This document shows positions 5,391 to 5,414 of a stretch of 5,414 nt of DNA, one piece after another. The position numbers and the translations under genes were made by a program. Within the stretch, counting starts at the first letter, position 1; the number at the start of each line of letters is the position of its first letter. The DNA is from Candidatus Omnitrophota bacterium. GTDB taxonomy: Bacteria; Omnitrophota; Gorgyraeia; B26-G9. A model generated the notes under the pieces. It was not told the DNA's origin. It made no database searches and worked only from the letters and a program-made list of their open reading frames with translations. The stretch spans positions 1-5,414 of the forward strand of contig DAOVNL010000073.1 in the NCBI GenBank assembly GCA_030630245.1, given 5' to 3'.

Positions 5391-5414
5391 TACCCCGTAG
5401 CTTGCTGCGGGGTA
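5391..5414. repeat. REP-like palindrome 3, near-perfect, at the window end
   Basis: TACCCCGTAG (5391-5400) pairs with CTGCGGGGTA (5405-5414), ten base pairs including one G-T pair, around a CTTG loop. It shares GCTTGCTGCG with palindrome 2. The window ends exactly on its last base, which suits a contig broken at a repeat. It could act as a transcript-stabilising or attenuating hairpin between atpA and atpB, but no T-run is visible within the window. Confidence 0.7.

Noticed and set aside
5373..5414. Frame starting MRDKPSIPRSLLRG at the right edge
   Set aside because: It is a translation of the palindrome; such frames are a common spurious by-product of this repeat type.

Overview
The window looks like a short contig from an uncultivated, probably anaerobic bacterium. 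It carries the C-terminal part of RNase Y, a complete YmdB-family phosphoesterase, and the first three genes of a bacterial V/A-type ATPase operon in the order E, DUF2764, A. That order is known from Chlamydiae, Bacteroidetes, spirochaetes and candidate phyla such as Omnitrophota. The moderately AT-rich composition, the rny-ymdB pairing and the many small palindromes fit an Omnitrophota-like or other PVC-type genome. This placement is inference; no rRNA or other strong marker is present.

Layout. Positions 1 to about 119 do not belong to the gene that follows. Read on the minus strand they encode 39-40 residues resembling the region just before the ATPase core of bacterial SNF2 helicases. At about 117-120 the sequence switches abruptly to plus-strand RNase Y (118-849), which lacks its membrane anchor, coiled coil and KH domain but keeps the whole HD domain and C-terminus. 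Four heptamer repeats follow, then ymdB (917-1705). A 287-bp intergenic stretch (1706-1992) contains a possible 31-codon ORF, a distant inverted repeat, and a near-consensus sigma70-type promoter (TTGAAA-N16-TATAAT, 1869-1896) suited to drive the ATPase operon. atpE (1993-2619), a DUF2764 gene (2619-3443, overlapping by 1 bp) and atpA (3462-5219) are tightly packed and surely co-transcribed. The last 195 bp contain no convincing gene. They hold three palindromic REP-like hairpins, and the window ends exactly on the last base of the third.

How the genes work together. RNase Y and YmdB form a conserved pair in many bacteria: RNase Y starts mRNA decay at the membrane, and YmdB is a metal-dependent phosphodiesterase linked to it functionally. 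The ATPase genes encode the peripheral stalk (E), the catalytic subunit (A) and DUF2764, which sits where other V/A operons place central-stalk subunit C. Subunits B, D, I and K would be expected beyond position 5414.

Points most worth checking are the chimeric or rearranged left end, DUF2764 as a divergent subunit C, the palindrome cluster separating atpA from the expected atpB, the heptamer repeat that also supplies the ymdB ribosome binding site, and the N-to-D change in the YmdB metal site. I saw no clear new system; most of the window is a recognisable core-metabolism locus.
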